DNA of 64,000 nt, from contig JAHWKK010000001.1 in NCBI GenBank assembly GCA_019347945.1, forward strand, positions 255,299 to 319,298. The letters run 5' to 3'. This DNA comes from Acidobacteriota bacterium (lineage in GTDB: Bacteria; Acidobacteriota; Thermoanaerobaculia; Gp7-AA8; JAHWKK01). Both the position numbers and the translations under genes were made by a program. The notes beneath the pieces are model-generated. The model made no database searches, had not been told where the DNA came from, and saw only the letters and a list, made by a program, of their open reading frames with translations. Below, piece by piece: positions 35,746 through 44,490 of this stretch; position 1 is the first letter of the stretch; each line of letters begins with the position of its first letter.

Positions 35746-37046
35746 CGGCGCGGCAGCGCATGCGGATCGTTCCGCGACTCGGGGCGGCGCTCGTGCTTTT
35801 CGGCGGGCTCCTCGCGGGGATCGCATCGTGCTCGTTCAGGAGCGGTGCGGACGTCACGGTGATCGAGTTCTGGGGGCTCGGCCGTGAAGGAGAAGTCGTC
35901 GCCGAGCTCGTGCCGGAGTTCGAGCGGCTGAACCCCGGCATTCGCGTCGAAGTCCAGCAGATCCCGTGGACCGCGGCGCACGAGAAACTTCTCACCGCCC
36001 ACGTCGGAGAGTCGCTTCCCGACCTCGCCCAGATGGGCAACACCTGGATTCCCGAGTTCCATCTGGTCGGAGCTCTCGAGAATCTCTCCTCCCGCATGGA
36101 TGCCTCGGACATCGTCGTCCAATCCGATTATTTTCAGGGAATCTGGGACACGAATCTGATCGGGAACGATCCGTTCGGCATCCCGTGGTACGTCGACACG
36201 CGCGTTCTCTTCTACCGAAAGGACATTCTGCAGGAAGCGGGATTCGATCATCCCCCGCGGACGTGGAGCGAGTGGATGCGAATGTGCGAGCGGCTGAAAG
36301 CGAACAGCGATCGCGAGAGCTTTTATCCGCTGCTCCTTCCGACCAACGAGTGGCCGCAGCCGGTCGTCCTGGCGCTCCAGACCGAAGCCCCGTTCGTCAG
36401 CGAAGACGCGAACGCGCAGTTTCATGATCCTCGCTTCCTCGAGGCCTTCGATTTTTACCTCGAGTTCTTCCGACGGGGACACGCCCCGGTGATCAGCGGC
36501 AGCCAGATCGCGAATCTCTACCAGCAGTTCGGCGAAGGAGAGTTCGCGATGTTCATCACGGGCCCGTGGAACGTCGGCGAGCTGCGGCGCCGTCTTCCGG
36601 AGCACCTCCAGTCGAGCTGGACGACGGCGCCGATGCCCGCCCCCGACGGCGAGCCGTACCCCGGCGCGTCTCTGGCCGGGGGGTCGAGTCTCGTATTGTT
36701 CCGGGGCTCGGAGAACCCCGACGCGGCGTGGAAATTCATCGAGTTTCTCTCCGAACCGGCGCAGCAGGCGCGCTTCTACAAGCTCACCGGAGATCTTCCC
36801 GCGCGAAAGTCCGCGTGGGATGTTCCGGTCCTCGCGGAAGATCAGGAGATTCAGGCGTTCCGGACTCAGCTCGAGAACACCGTGGCGCTTCCGCGGATCC
36901 CGGAATGGGAACGGATCGCCACGATGATCTTCGAGGAGGGGGAGCTTGCCGCTCGGGGCCGGTTCACGACCGAGCAGGCGGCCGACCGGCTCGATTCGAG
37001 AGTCGACGAGGTCCTCGTGAAGCGCCGCTGGGTGATGACGCAATGA
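35742..37046 (+). CDS. Sugar ABC transporter substrate-binding lipoprotein
   Basis: A 434-residue extracellular solute-binding protein, family 1. The start at 35742 overlaps the previous stop. The signal ends with lipobox GIASC. VTVIEFWGLGREGEVVAELV, PGIRVEVQQIPWTAAHEKLL and GEFAMFITGPWNVGELRR are typical of oligosaccharide-binding proteins such as those for maltose or cellobiose. It delivers sugar in the periplasm to the two permeases that follow with ATGA overlaps. Confidence 0.93.
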   Translation: MTARQRMRIVPRLGAALVLFGGLLAGIASCSFRSGADVTVIEFWGLGREGEVVAELVPEFERLNPGIRVEVQQIPWTAAHEKLLTAHVGESLPDLAQMGNTWIPEFHLVGALENLSSRMDASDIVVQSDYFQGIWDTNLIGNDPFGIPWYVDTRVLFYRKDILQEAGFDHPPRTWSEWMRMCERLKANSDRESFYPLLLPTNEWPQPVVLALQTEAPFVSEDANAQFHDPRFLEAFDFYLEFFRRGHAPVISGSQIANLYQQFGEGEFAMFITGPWNVGELRRRLPEHLQSSWTTAPMPAPDGEPYPGASLAGGSSLVLFRGSENPDAAWKFIEFLSEPAQQARFYKLTGDLPARKSAWDVPVLAEDQEIQAFRTQLENTVALPRIPEWERIATMIFEEGELAARGRFTTEQAADRLDSRVDEVLVKRRWVMTQ

Positions 37047-37942
37047 GGATGTGGAAACCGAGCGGCTCCGAGGCGCGAGCGGGCGTGCTGTTCGTGCTGC
37101 CGGCGCTGACGCTGATCGGGGTCTTCTTCTTTCTCCCTGTTGCCGCGGGTCTGCTGCTCAGTCTGACCGATTTCGACATTTACTCCCTCGGCAATGCAGA
37201 ACACACCAGGTTCGTCGGTGGGGGAAACTATCTCGAGCTGGTCCGCAGTCAGATTTTCTGGAAGGCGCTGTGGAACACGCTCTACTTCTCGCTCGTGGCG
37301 GGACCGCTGACGATTCTCCTCGCGCTCGGTACGGCGCTGCTCCTCAACGCGAAGCTGGGACGGTTCAGGACCTTCTTCAGGACGGTTTACTTCGCGCCGG
37401 TCGTGACCACGCTGGTCGCGGTCGCCGTGGTCTGGCGCTACCTCTACCACCCGCGCGTCGGACTGATCAATCGCTTCCTCGGGCTTTTCGGAATCGAGCA
37501 GATCGACTGGCTGGGCGATCCGGCGTGGGCAATGCCGGCGATCATTCTGCTGGCCATCTGGAAGAACTTCGGTTACGGAGCAATCATCTTTCTCGCCGGA
37601 TTGCAGAATGCCCCGGAGGATCTCTACGAAGCGGCGCGGATCGACGGAGCAGGACCGCTGCGGCAGTTCTGGCACGTGACGCTGCCGGCGCTCGCCCCGA
37701 CATTCGTCTTCGTCGCGCTGATCACGGCGATCGGCTACGTGCAGATTTTCGCGGAGCCGTACGTGATGACCCCCGAGGGTGGGCCGCTCAACAGCACGTT
37801 GACGATCGTGCTGCTTATGTATCGGGAAGGGTTCCGCTGGTGGAACATGGGCTTCGCCGCGGCGATCGCCTTCATTCTGTTCGTTCTGGTCGTGAGCGGC
37901 GCGGTGGCGATGGCGTTTGCGAGACGGAGACTGGCGAAATGA
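37043..37942 (+). CDS. Sugar ABC transporter permease, MalF/UgpA type
   Basis: A 299-residue inner-membrane permease with six helices. The EAA loop that contacts the ATPase reads EDLYEAARIDGAGPLRQFWHV. FVLPALTLIGVFFFLPVAAG is the first helix, and IGYVQIFAEPYVMTPEGGP precedes the last. It overlaps its neighbours by 4 bases on both sides and pairs with the next permease. Confidence 0.93.
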   Translation: MRMWKPSGSEARAGVLFVLPALTLIGVFFFLPVAAGLLLSLTDFDIYSLGNAEHTRFVGGGNYLELVRSQIFWKALWNTLYFSLVAGPLTILLALGTALLLNAKLGRFRTFFRTVYFAPVVTTLVAVAVVWRYLYHPRVGLINRFLGLFGIEQIDWLGDPAWAMPAIILLAIWKNFGYGAIIFLAGLQNAPEDLYEAARIDGAGPLRQFWHVTLPALAPTFVFVALITAIGYVQIFAEPYVMTPEGGPLNSTLTIVLLMYREGFRWWNMGFAAAIAFILFVLVVSGAVAMAFARRRLAK

Positions 37943-38769
37943 CGAAAGCACGCCGCCTCGCTTCATCCGTTGCCATCAATGGAATGCTGATTCTCGGCGG
38001 ATTTCTCACGGTAATTCCCCTCCTCTGGATGGTGTCGGCTTCCCTGATGCCGGCGGGTGAAGCGACGGCGTTTCCGCCGCGGCTGCTTCCGAGCCGTGTG
38101 ACGTTCGAGCACTATTACGATCTCTTCGCGCGACTCGATCTCGGGAAGGCGCTGTTCAGCAGCGCGGTGATCTCGATCGTCTCGACGCTCTGCTCGCTTC
38201 TGTTCAGCTCGATGGCGGGCTACGCCTTTGCGAAGCTGCGATGGGGCGGGAGGGACAGAGTGTTCGCCTTTCTCGTCGCCGCGCTCGCGATTCCGGCGCA
38301 GGTCACCATGCTCCCCCTCTTTCTGATGCTGAAGTCGATGGGGCTGGTCAACACGTACGTCGGTGCGATGATCCCGTTTCTGGCGACGATCTTCGGGATC
38401 TTTCTCGTTAGACAGTTCATGCTGTCGGTCCCGGACGATCTGATTGCGGCGGCGAGGATGGACGGAGCCAACGAGTGGCAGATCTACTGGTCGATCATTC
38501 TGCCGCTCGCGCGACCGGTGCTCGCGACGCTCGCCATCTTCACCTTCATGTCGGCATGGAACGACTTCATGTGGCCGCTGATCATCCTCACCGATGATGA
38601 CCGCTACACGCTTCCCGTCGCGGTGGCGAATCTTCTCGGCGAGCATGTGCAGGATCTCGAGCTGATGATGGCGTCGTCGGTGCTGACGATCATTCCGGTC
38701 CTGGCAGTATTCGTCATTCTGCAGAAGCAGTACATCGCCGGACTCATGGCGGGGAGCGTGAAGGGATGA
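37939..38769 (+). CDS. Sugar ABC transporter permease, MalG/UgpE type
   Basis: A 276-residue inner-membrane permease. The EAA loop is DDLIAAARMDGANEWQIYWS. The family C-terminus ending LQKQYIAGLMAGSVKG is complete. It forms the membrane channel together with the preceding permease. Overlaps of 4 bases on both sides imply tight co-expression with the glycosidase gene that follows. Confidence 0.93.
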   Translation: MTKARRLASSVAINGMLILGGFLTVIPLLWMVSASLMPAGEATAFPPRLLPSRVTFEHYYDLFARLDLGKALFSSAVISIVSTLCSLLFSSMAGYAFAKLRWGGRDRVFAFLVAALAIPAQVTMLPLFLMLKSMGLVNTYVGAMIPFLATIFGIFLVRQFMLSVPDDLIAAARMDGANEWQIYWSIILPLARPVLATLAIFTFMSAWNDFMWPLIILTDDDRYTLPVAVANLLGEHVQDLELMMASSVLTIIPVLAVFVILQKQYIAGLMAGSVKG

Positions 38770-41700
38770 GACCGGCGATCGGCGCTTCCTTCCTCCTGGC
38801 GATCCCCTTCTTCGCTTTCGGCACGAACGCGGTTGTCCAGCCACGCACGCTGGACGATTTCTCCTCGGTGGAACGATGGGAAGCCGATCCCTCTCCGGGA
38901 GTTGAGATGGAAATCTCGAGGGGAGAGGGCCGGACCGGGGCGGCGCTGAGGGTCGATTTCGATTTCGGCGGCGGTGGTGGTTATGCGATCTCGCGGCTGC
39001 CGGTCGATATCGATCTGCCGGAAAATTACGAGCTGTCGTTTCTCATACGAGGCGAGACTCCCGTCAATACGCTCGAGGTCAAGTTTCTCGACGAGTCCCG
39101 CGAGAACGTCTGGTGGAGCGTCAAACGTCGCTATCGATTCCCGACCGACTGGACGCGTCTCCGCTACAAAAAGCGGCATCTCGACTTTGCGTGGGGGCCG
39201 CAGGGTGGCGGAGAAATCAAGAAGCTTTCCGCAATCGAGATCGTCGTGGTTGCCGCGGAGGGAGGAAAGGGAACGATCTGGGTCGACGACCTGACGTTCA
39301 CTCCGCTCGAGCCGGAAAGACCGTACGATCTGACCCCGTCGCTGAGCGCCTCGTCCACGCTTTCGCCCAACGCTCCAGTTTACGCGCTCGACGGCAGCGA
39401 AGCGACGGCGTGGCGGAGCGGCCGCGGAGGCGAGCAGCATATCGAGATCGACTTCCTCCGTCGCCGCGAGATCGGAGGACTGATCATCGACTGGGCCGAA
39501 GGAAGCTTCGCGAGCGACTATGACGTCGTTCTTTCGGTCGATGACAGCTCCCGGGACACCGTCTGGCGAACGCGCGGAGGCGACGGAGGCCGGGATTGGA
39601 TCGTGTTGCCCGAAGCCGAGGCGAGCTATGTGCGTCTGGTTTTCCTGCGCGGTCCCGGAGCGGGATACGGCATCCGCGAGATCGACGTGCTGGAGCCGCA
39701 GGCGTCCGAAACGAAGAGTGCGATGTGGGAGCGGATCGCCGCGGAGTCCCCCGCCGGATCGTTTCCTAAGTATCTCTCGGGACGGCAGTCCTACTGGACG
39801 GTGATCGGCGCCGCGGGAGACCGGGGCGAGGCGCTGATCAACGAGGAGGGGACGATCGACATCGATCCGATCCGCTTCTCGCTCGATCCCTTCCTCCGCG
39901 TGAAAGGGGACAACGAGGCGCTCCTCACATGGACGGACGCGAAGACGATCACACAATCGCTTGCCGGCGGTGATCTGCCGATTCCGACGGTGGTTCGGGA
40001 TCATGGCGATCTCGAGCTCTCGATCACGGCATTCGCGCGCGGAGAGGCGGGTCATTCGGTGCTGTGGGTGCGGTATCGAGTGGCCAACAGCAGCCGGACT
40101 CAAAAGGATGTGACGCTGCATCTCGCAATCCGGCCGCTTCAGGTCAACCCTTCGTGGCAGTTCCTGGCGATGCCGGGAGGAACGACGGACATCGTTTCGC
40201 TTCAGCGCAAGGGCGCGCGAATCGTTGTCAACGATACGACCAGCGTCATTGCTGTGACCCGGCTCGATTCATTTGGCGCGATGCGATTCTCGGAAGGGGA
40301 GATTGTCGATCGTCTGCACTCGAATGCGATCCCGGAAACGCCGGCCGTCGAAGATCCCCTCGCCTCAGCCTCGGGAGTGATGTCGTGGTCGTTCGCCATT
40401 CCGCCCGGCTCGGCTCGCGACGCCGTCGTCGCCGTCCCCTTTCACGAGCGCCCCGCCGGTTTTGACGGCGGGCTTTCGATGGCGAGCGCCGCCGCAGCCG
40501 CGGAGCGCGAGCTGGAAGTGGCACGGGCCGACTGGGAGAATCGTCTCGGACGGGTCGGGATTCATCTCCCGGAGGTGGCCAGTCATGTCGGCAGGGCGAT
40601 CCGGAGCAATCTCGCATACATCCTGATCAACAGGGATGGCCCTTCGATTCAGCCGGGCTCCCGATCCTACGACCGGTCGTGGATTCGCGACGGCTCGCTG
40701 ACTTCGGCGGCTCTTCTCCGGCTCGCGCATCCGGAAGAAGTGAAGGACTTCATCGAGTGGTATGCCCTTCATCAGCGGGACGACGGCTACGTTCCCTGCT
40801 GCGTAGGCGAGCGTGGCGCTGATCCCGTGCCGGAGAACGACAGTCACGGCCAGTTCATCTACCTCATCCGGGAGTACTACGACTTCACCGGCGACCGGGC
40901 GCTTCTCGAAAGGATGTGGCCGCACGTGCTCGGGGCCGTCGAGTACATGGACGAGCTCCGCCATCAGCGGATGACCGACGAGTATCGCGAAGAGGAGAAG
41001 CGAGCCTTTTTCGGGCTGATGCCGGAGTCGATCAGTCATGAAGGCTATTCAGCGAAACCGATGCACTCGTTCTGGGATGACTTCTTCGCGCTGAAGGGGT
41101 TCGAGGACGCGGCCCGGATCGCCGCGGCTCTCGGAGAGGAAGAGAAGAGAGAAGAGATCGCCGCGATCCGCGACGAGTTTCGCCGCGACCTCCATGCATC
41201 GATCGATCGCACGATGGCGATGCACGGAATCGACTACATCCCGGGATCGGTCGAGCTCGGAGATTTCGATGCGACCTCGACGACGATCGCGATCAATCCG
41301 GGCGACGAGCTCCGGAGGCTTCCAGAGGATGCGCTCGAGTACACGTTCGATCGCTACTGGCGGGAAATCGTCGCACGGCGTGACGGCGAGGTCGAGTGGG
41401 AGGCTTACACGCCGTACGAGTGGAGGACGGTCGGCACGTTCATCCGGACGGGGCAGCCGGAGCGCGCGAAGGCGCTCATCGACTGGTTCTTCACCCACTC
41501 GAGGCCGCCTGCGTGGAACCACTGGGCGGAGGTAGTGTTTCGCGACGAGACGACCCCGAAGTTCATCGGCGACATGCCGCACACGTGGGTCGGATCGGAC
41601 TTCATCCGGTCGATCCTCGACATGTTCGCCTGGGAGCGGGACGATGCGCTCGTCATCGGAGCCGCGTTGCCGCTCGACTGGGTCACGAGCGAGAACGGAG

Positions 41701-41912
41701 TTGCGATCGACATGCTCAGAACCCGGTACGGCCCGCTCAGCTGGACGTTGAAGCGCGAAGGCGCGGAGATCGTCGCGGAGATCGGGGAAGGAGTGGAGAT
41801 GCCGGCGGGGGGAATCGTCGTCGTGTCGCCGATCGACCGGAGCGAGACGATCGTCCGGGAAGTACCGGCGCGGGTGTCACTCGGACGACTGAACGAAGGG
41901 GTGAGACGTTGA
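38766..41912 (+). CDS. Large multidomain six-hairpin glycosidase-like protein with discoidin domain
   Basis: A 1048-residue exported protein with a signal-like N-terminus. Residues about 25-180 are a beta-sandwich like a carbohydrate-binding module (RTLDDFSSVERWEADPSPGV). About 190-320 are an F5/8-type C (discoidin) domain (YALDGSEATAWRSGRGGEQH, GYGIREIDV). About 340-1000 are an alpha/alpha six-hairpin barrel with SYDRSWIRDGSLTSAALLRL, GYVPCCVGERGADPVPENDS and WEAYTPYEWRTVGTFI. The family is uncharacterised to my knowledge. Its place between importer and GH94 genes suggests it cuts the same glucan in the periplasm. Confidence 0.8.
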   Translation: MRPAIGASFLLAIPFFAFGTNAVVQPRTLDDFSSVERWEADPSPGVEMEISRGEGRTGAALRVDFDFGGGGGYAISRLPVDIDLPENYELSFLIRGETPVNTLEVKFLDESRENVWWSVKRRYRFPTDWTRLRYKKRHLDFAWGPQGGGEIKKLSAIEIVVVAAEGGKGTIWVDDLTFTPLEPERPYDLTPSLSASSTLSPNAPVYALDGSEATAWRSGRGGEQHIEIDFLRRREIGGLIIDWAEGSFASDYDVVLSVDDSSRDTVWRTRGGDGGRDWIVLPEAEASYVRLVFLRGPGAGYGIREIDVLEPQASETKSAMWERIAAESPAGSFPKYLSGRQSYWTVIGAAGDRGEALINEEGTIDIDPIRFSLDPFLRVKGDNEALLTWTDAKTITQSLAGGDLPIPTVVRDHGDLELSITAFARGEAGHSVLWVRYRVANSSRTQKDVTLHLAIRPLQVNPSWQFLAMPGGTTDIVSLQRKGARIVVNDTTSVIAVTRLDSFGAMRFSEGEIVDRLHSNAIPETPAVEDPLASASGVMSWSFAIPPGSARDAVVAVPFHERPAGFDGGLSMASAAAAAERELEVARADWENRLGRVGIHLPEVASHVGRAIRSNLAYILINRDGPSIQPGSRSYDRSWIRDGSLTSAALLRLAHPEEVKDFIEWYALHQRDDGYVPCCVGERGADPVPENDSHGQFIYLIREYYDFTGDRALLERMWPHVLGAVEYMDELRHQRMTDEYREEEKRAFFGLMPESISHEGYSAKPMHSFWDDFFALKGFEDAARIAAALGEEEKREEIAAIRDEFRRDLHASIDRTMAMHGIDYIPGSVELGDFDATSTTIAINPGDELRRLPEDALEYTFDRYWREIVARRDGEVEWEAYTPYEWRTVGTFIRTGQPERAKALIDWFFTHSRPPAWNHWAEVVFRDETTPKFIGDMPHTWVGSDFIRSILDMFAWERDDALVIGAALPLDWVTSENGVAIDMLRTRYGPLSWTLKREGAEIVAEIGEGVEMPAGGIVVVSPIDRSETIVREVPARVSLGRLNEGVRR

Positions 41913-44281
41913 AACCCGAATCGGGGGAATCCGGTTATGGCCACTTTTCCGGCGACGGTCTCGAATACGTCGTCACGAATCCGCGCACGCCGCGCCCCTG
42001 GTCGAACATCATCTCGAACCAGCGCGTGGGACTCGCGGTCAGTCAGTCGGGGAGCGGCTTCACGTGGATCGACAATTCGCAACTCGCGGTCATCACGGCC
42101 TGGCAGCAGGACTTCGCCAGCGACACCTCGGGCAAGTTTCTCTTCGTTCGCGATAGGGAGTCGGGAGAGGTCTGGTCGCTCTCGCCCGCGCCGGTCTGGA
42201 GGGATCCGGAGTCATACCGGTGTCGTCACGGCATCGGGTACACGACGTTCGAAGCGGAGAATCACGAGATTGCGAGCGAGTGGACGCTGTTCGTTCATCG
42301 GCACGATCCGGTCGAGCTGTGGCTCGTCACGCTCCGGAATCTCGGGTCGAGACCTCGTCGCCTCGCGCTGACCTCGTACCTCGAGTGGTGCTGCGGGGTT
42401 GCGCCCGCGCCGCGGCGCGAATTTCACAAACTCTTCCTCGAGAACGCCTTCGATCCATCGCACCGCGCGGTCCTCGGGTGGAATCACATGTGGGACGTGC
42501 CGTCGAAACGGTACGGGCACTGGAACGCTGATTTTCCCTATGTCGCGGCGTTCGCGACGACGGAAGCGGTCACGGCCGCGGAGGGGGAAAAGGTGGCGTT
42601 TCTCGGACGGTACGGGACGCTTCGCGATCCGTGCGCTCTCCGGCAGGAAACGTGGGAGGGGCGGTTCGGACGCCACGTCGATCCGGTCGGTGCGATGCGG
42701 TCGGCGGTCGAGCTCGCACCGGGTGGTGAGATGCAGATCGGATTTTCGCTGACGATGGACGTCTCGCCGGAGTCCGCTCTCCGCTCCTCGACGGCATGGA
42801 GCAAACCGGCGTCGATCGAGCGCGAGCTGAACGAGGTCCGAAAGAGCTGGCGAAGCCTGCTTGCGACGCACCGACTGGAGACCGGTGACGATCGCTTCGA
42901 CGGGCTGATCAACGACTGGGTGCGCTATCAGGCGATCTCGGCCAGGTTGTGGGGACGCTGTGGTTACTACCAGCAGAGCGGCGCGTTCGGATTCCGTGAC
43001 CAGCTGCAGGACTCGCAGGTCTGGCTGACGATCGAGCCGGAGCATTGCAGGGAGCAGATCAACCTTCATGCGGAGCACCAGTTCGCCGACGGATCGGTCT
43101 ATCACTGGTGGCACCCCCTCACGGAGCAGGGGCTCGTGACGACGATGACCGACGATCTGCTCTGGCTTCCGTTCGTGACTGCCAATTACATCCGGGAGAC
43201 CGGGGACTACGCCATTCTCGAGGATCAGGTCCCGTTCCTCGATCAGAGGGAGCGCTCGCCGCTTCACGAGCACGTTCGCCGCGCTTTCGAACGCGTCTTT
43301 CTCCGGACGAGCGAGCGCGGACTTCCCCACATCGGGGCGGGCGACTGGAATGACGGGCTGTCGGCGGCCGGCCTCCAGGAGCGTGGAGAGTCGGTCTGGC
43401 TGGGCCATTTCCTCGCGGGGCTTCTGGCCGACTGGAGGGAGATCGGCCGGCGAGGAGGTCATGCGCCCTTCGCCGCGGACTACGCCGACCGGCGGGCCGC
43501 ACTCGTCGCGGCGATCAACGAGCACGGCTGGGACGGAAGCTGGTACTGGCGCGCGAGCCTGGACGACGGGTCGAAGATCGGCAGCGCGGAAAACGACCGG
43601 GGCTCGATCTTCCTCAACGCGCAGACGTGGGCGATTCTCAACGACGTCGCCCCGCCCGATCGTGCCCGAACCGCCTGGGCCGCGGTGTGCGAGAGGCTCG
43701 TGACGAACGTCGGCGCGCTGCTTCTCAGTCCCGCTTACGACGAGCCGGTTGCTCCAATCGGATACATCACCCGCTATGCGCCGGGTCTCCGGGAGAATGG
43801 CGGGGTCTATACGCATGCCGCGACGTGGGCGATCGCGGCCGCCGCGAAGATGAAGGATGCCGGGACGGTCGGCAGACTGCTCGAAGCAATCGATCCGACC
43901 AACAAGGACCCGGAGCGTTACTGGGCGGAGCCGTACGTGCTGCCGGGCAATGTCGACGGACCGGAGTCACCGCTGTTCGGCCGGGCGGGATGGACCTGGT
44001 ATACGGGATCGGCTGCGTGGCTTCATCGCGTCGTCTCCGAGTGGGTGTTCGGGATTCGTCCCGACTGGAACGGGCTGAAGGTTGATCCCTGCCTTCCTCC
44101 GTCCTGGTCGTCGGTGCGGATGACGCGACCGTGGCAGGACAGCCTCTTCGAAATTCAAATCGAGCGCGGGCAAAAGCCGCAAATCGAGCTCGACGGTCGT
44201 GAGCTTTCGGGCAACGTCATCGAGCCGCTCCCCCGGGGCGGCACGCACCGGGTGAAGGTAGTGGTGAAGAGTGAAGAGTAA
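41909..44281 (+). CDS. GH94 glycoside phosphorylase
   Basis: A 790-residue enzyme starting at TTG within a TTGA overlap. The N-terminal domain (YGHFSGDGLEYVVTNPRTPR) and the alpha/alpha-barrel with HIGAGDWNDGLSAAG are typical of GH94; D482 in WNDG is the proton donor. The enzyme cleaves beta-glucosides with phosphate to give glucose 1-phosphate. Size suits cellobiose, laminaribiose or related disaccharide phosphorylases; sophorose-type oligomers are also known in GH94. There is no signal peptide, so it acts in the cytoplasm. Its last codons (VVKSEE) lie in a tandem array. Confidence 0.9.
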   Translation: MKPESGESGYGHFSGDGLEYVVTNPRTPRPWSNIISNQRVGLAVSQSGSGFTWIDNSQLAVITAWQQDFASDTSGKFLFVRDRESGEVWSLSPAPVWRDPESYRCRHGIGYTTFEAENHEIASEWTLFVHRHDPVELWLVTLRNLGSRPRRLALTSYLEWCCGVAPAPRREFHKLFLENAFDPSHRAVLGWNHMWDVPSKRYGHWNADFPYVAAFATTEAVTAAEGEKVAFLGRYGTLRDPCALRQETWEGRFGRHVDPVGAMRSAVELAPGGEMQIGFSLTMDVSPESALRSSTAWSKPASIERELNEVRKSWRSLLATHRLETGDDRFDGLINDWVRYQAISARLWGRCGYYQQSGAFGFRDQLQDSQVWLTIEPEHCREQINLHAEHQFADGSVYHWWHPLTEQGLVTTMTDDLLWLPFVTANYIRETGDYAILEDQVPFLDQRERSPLHEHVRRAFERVFLRTSERGLPHIGAGDWNDGLSAAGLQERGESVWLGHFLAGLLADWREIGRRGGHAPFAADYADRRAALVAAINEHGWDGSWYWRASLDDGSKIGSAENDRGSIFLNAQTWAILNDVAPPDRARTAWAAVCERLVTNVGALLLSPAYDEPVAPIGYITRYAPGLRENGGVYTHAATWAIAAAAKMKDAGTVGRLLEAIDPTNKDPERYWAEPYVLPGNVDGPESPLFGRAGWTWYTGSAAWLHRVVSEWVFGIRPDWNGLKVDPCLPPSWSSVRMTRPWQDSLFEIQIERGQKPQIELDGRELSGNVIEPLPRGGTHRVKVVVKSEE

Positions 44282-44339
44282 AAGAAGAGTGAAGAGTGAA
44301 AGAAGAGTGAAGAGTGAAGAGTGAAGAGTGAAAGAAGAG
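44263..44339. repeat. GTGAAGA tandem array at the 3' end of the GH94 gene
   Basis: Degenerate 7-bp units of GTGAAGA with AAA interruptions. The array begins inside the last GH94 codons and includes its stop. It is the same unit, in opposite orientation, as the hemG array at 14.1 kb. Confidence 0.85.
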
Positions 44340-44397
44340 ACGCCGCGAAGATAACCTCTCGATATTCTCACCTTCTTTTACAACCAAACCCCAGAAA

Positions 44398-44429
44398 CCT
44401 TCGCCGTCCTTCGGCGGCTCAGGATGACG
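44398..44429. repeat. Dispersed hairpin repeat (TCATCCTGAG type), copy 1
   Basis: Contains CGCCGTCCTTCGGCGGCTCA followed by GGATGACG, with an internal CGCCG/CGGCG hairpin. The same sequence in the opposite orientation is at 57038-57072, and a variant is at 56936-56973. Confidence 0.8.
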
Positions 44430-44450
44430 ATGTGAGAGATCCATCGCCTT

Positions 44451-44490
44451 TCCTGATCCCTGATCCCTGATCCCTAATCCCTTCCCCTGA
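44451..44490. repeat. CCCTGAT tandem array reaching into the end of the GH1 gene
   Basis: About five degenerate TCCCTGA/TCCCTAA units. The array covers the stop and the last codons (IRGRD) of the minus-strand GH1 gene, where it reads GGGATCA on the coding strand. Confidence 0.8.
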
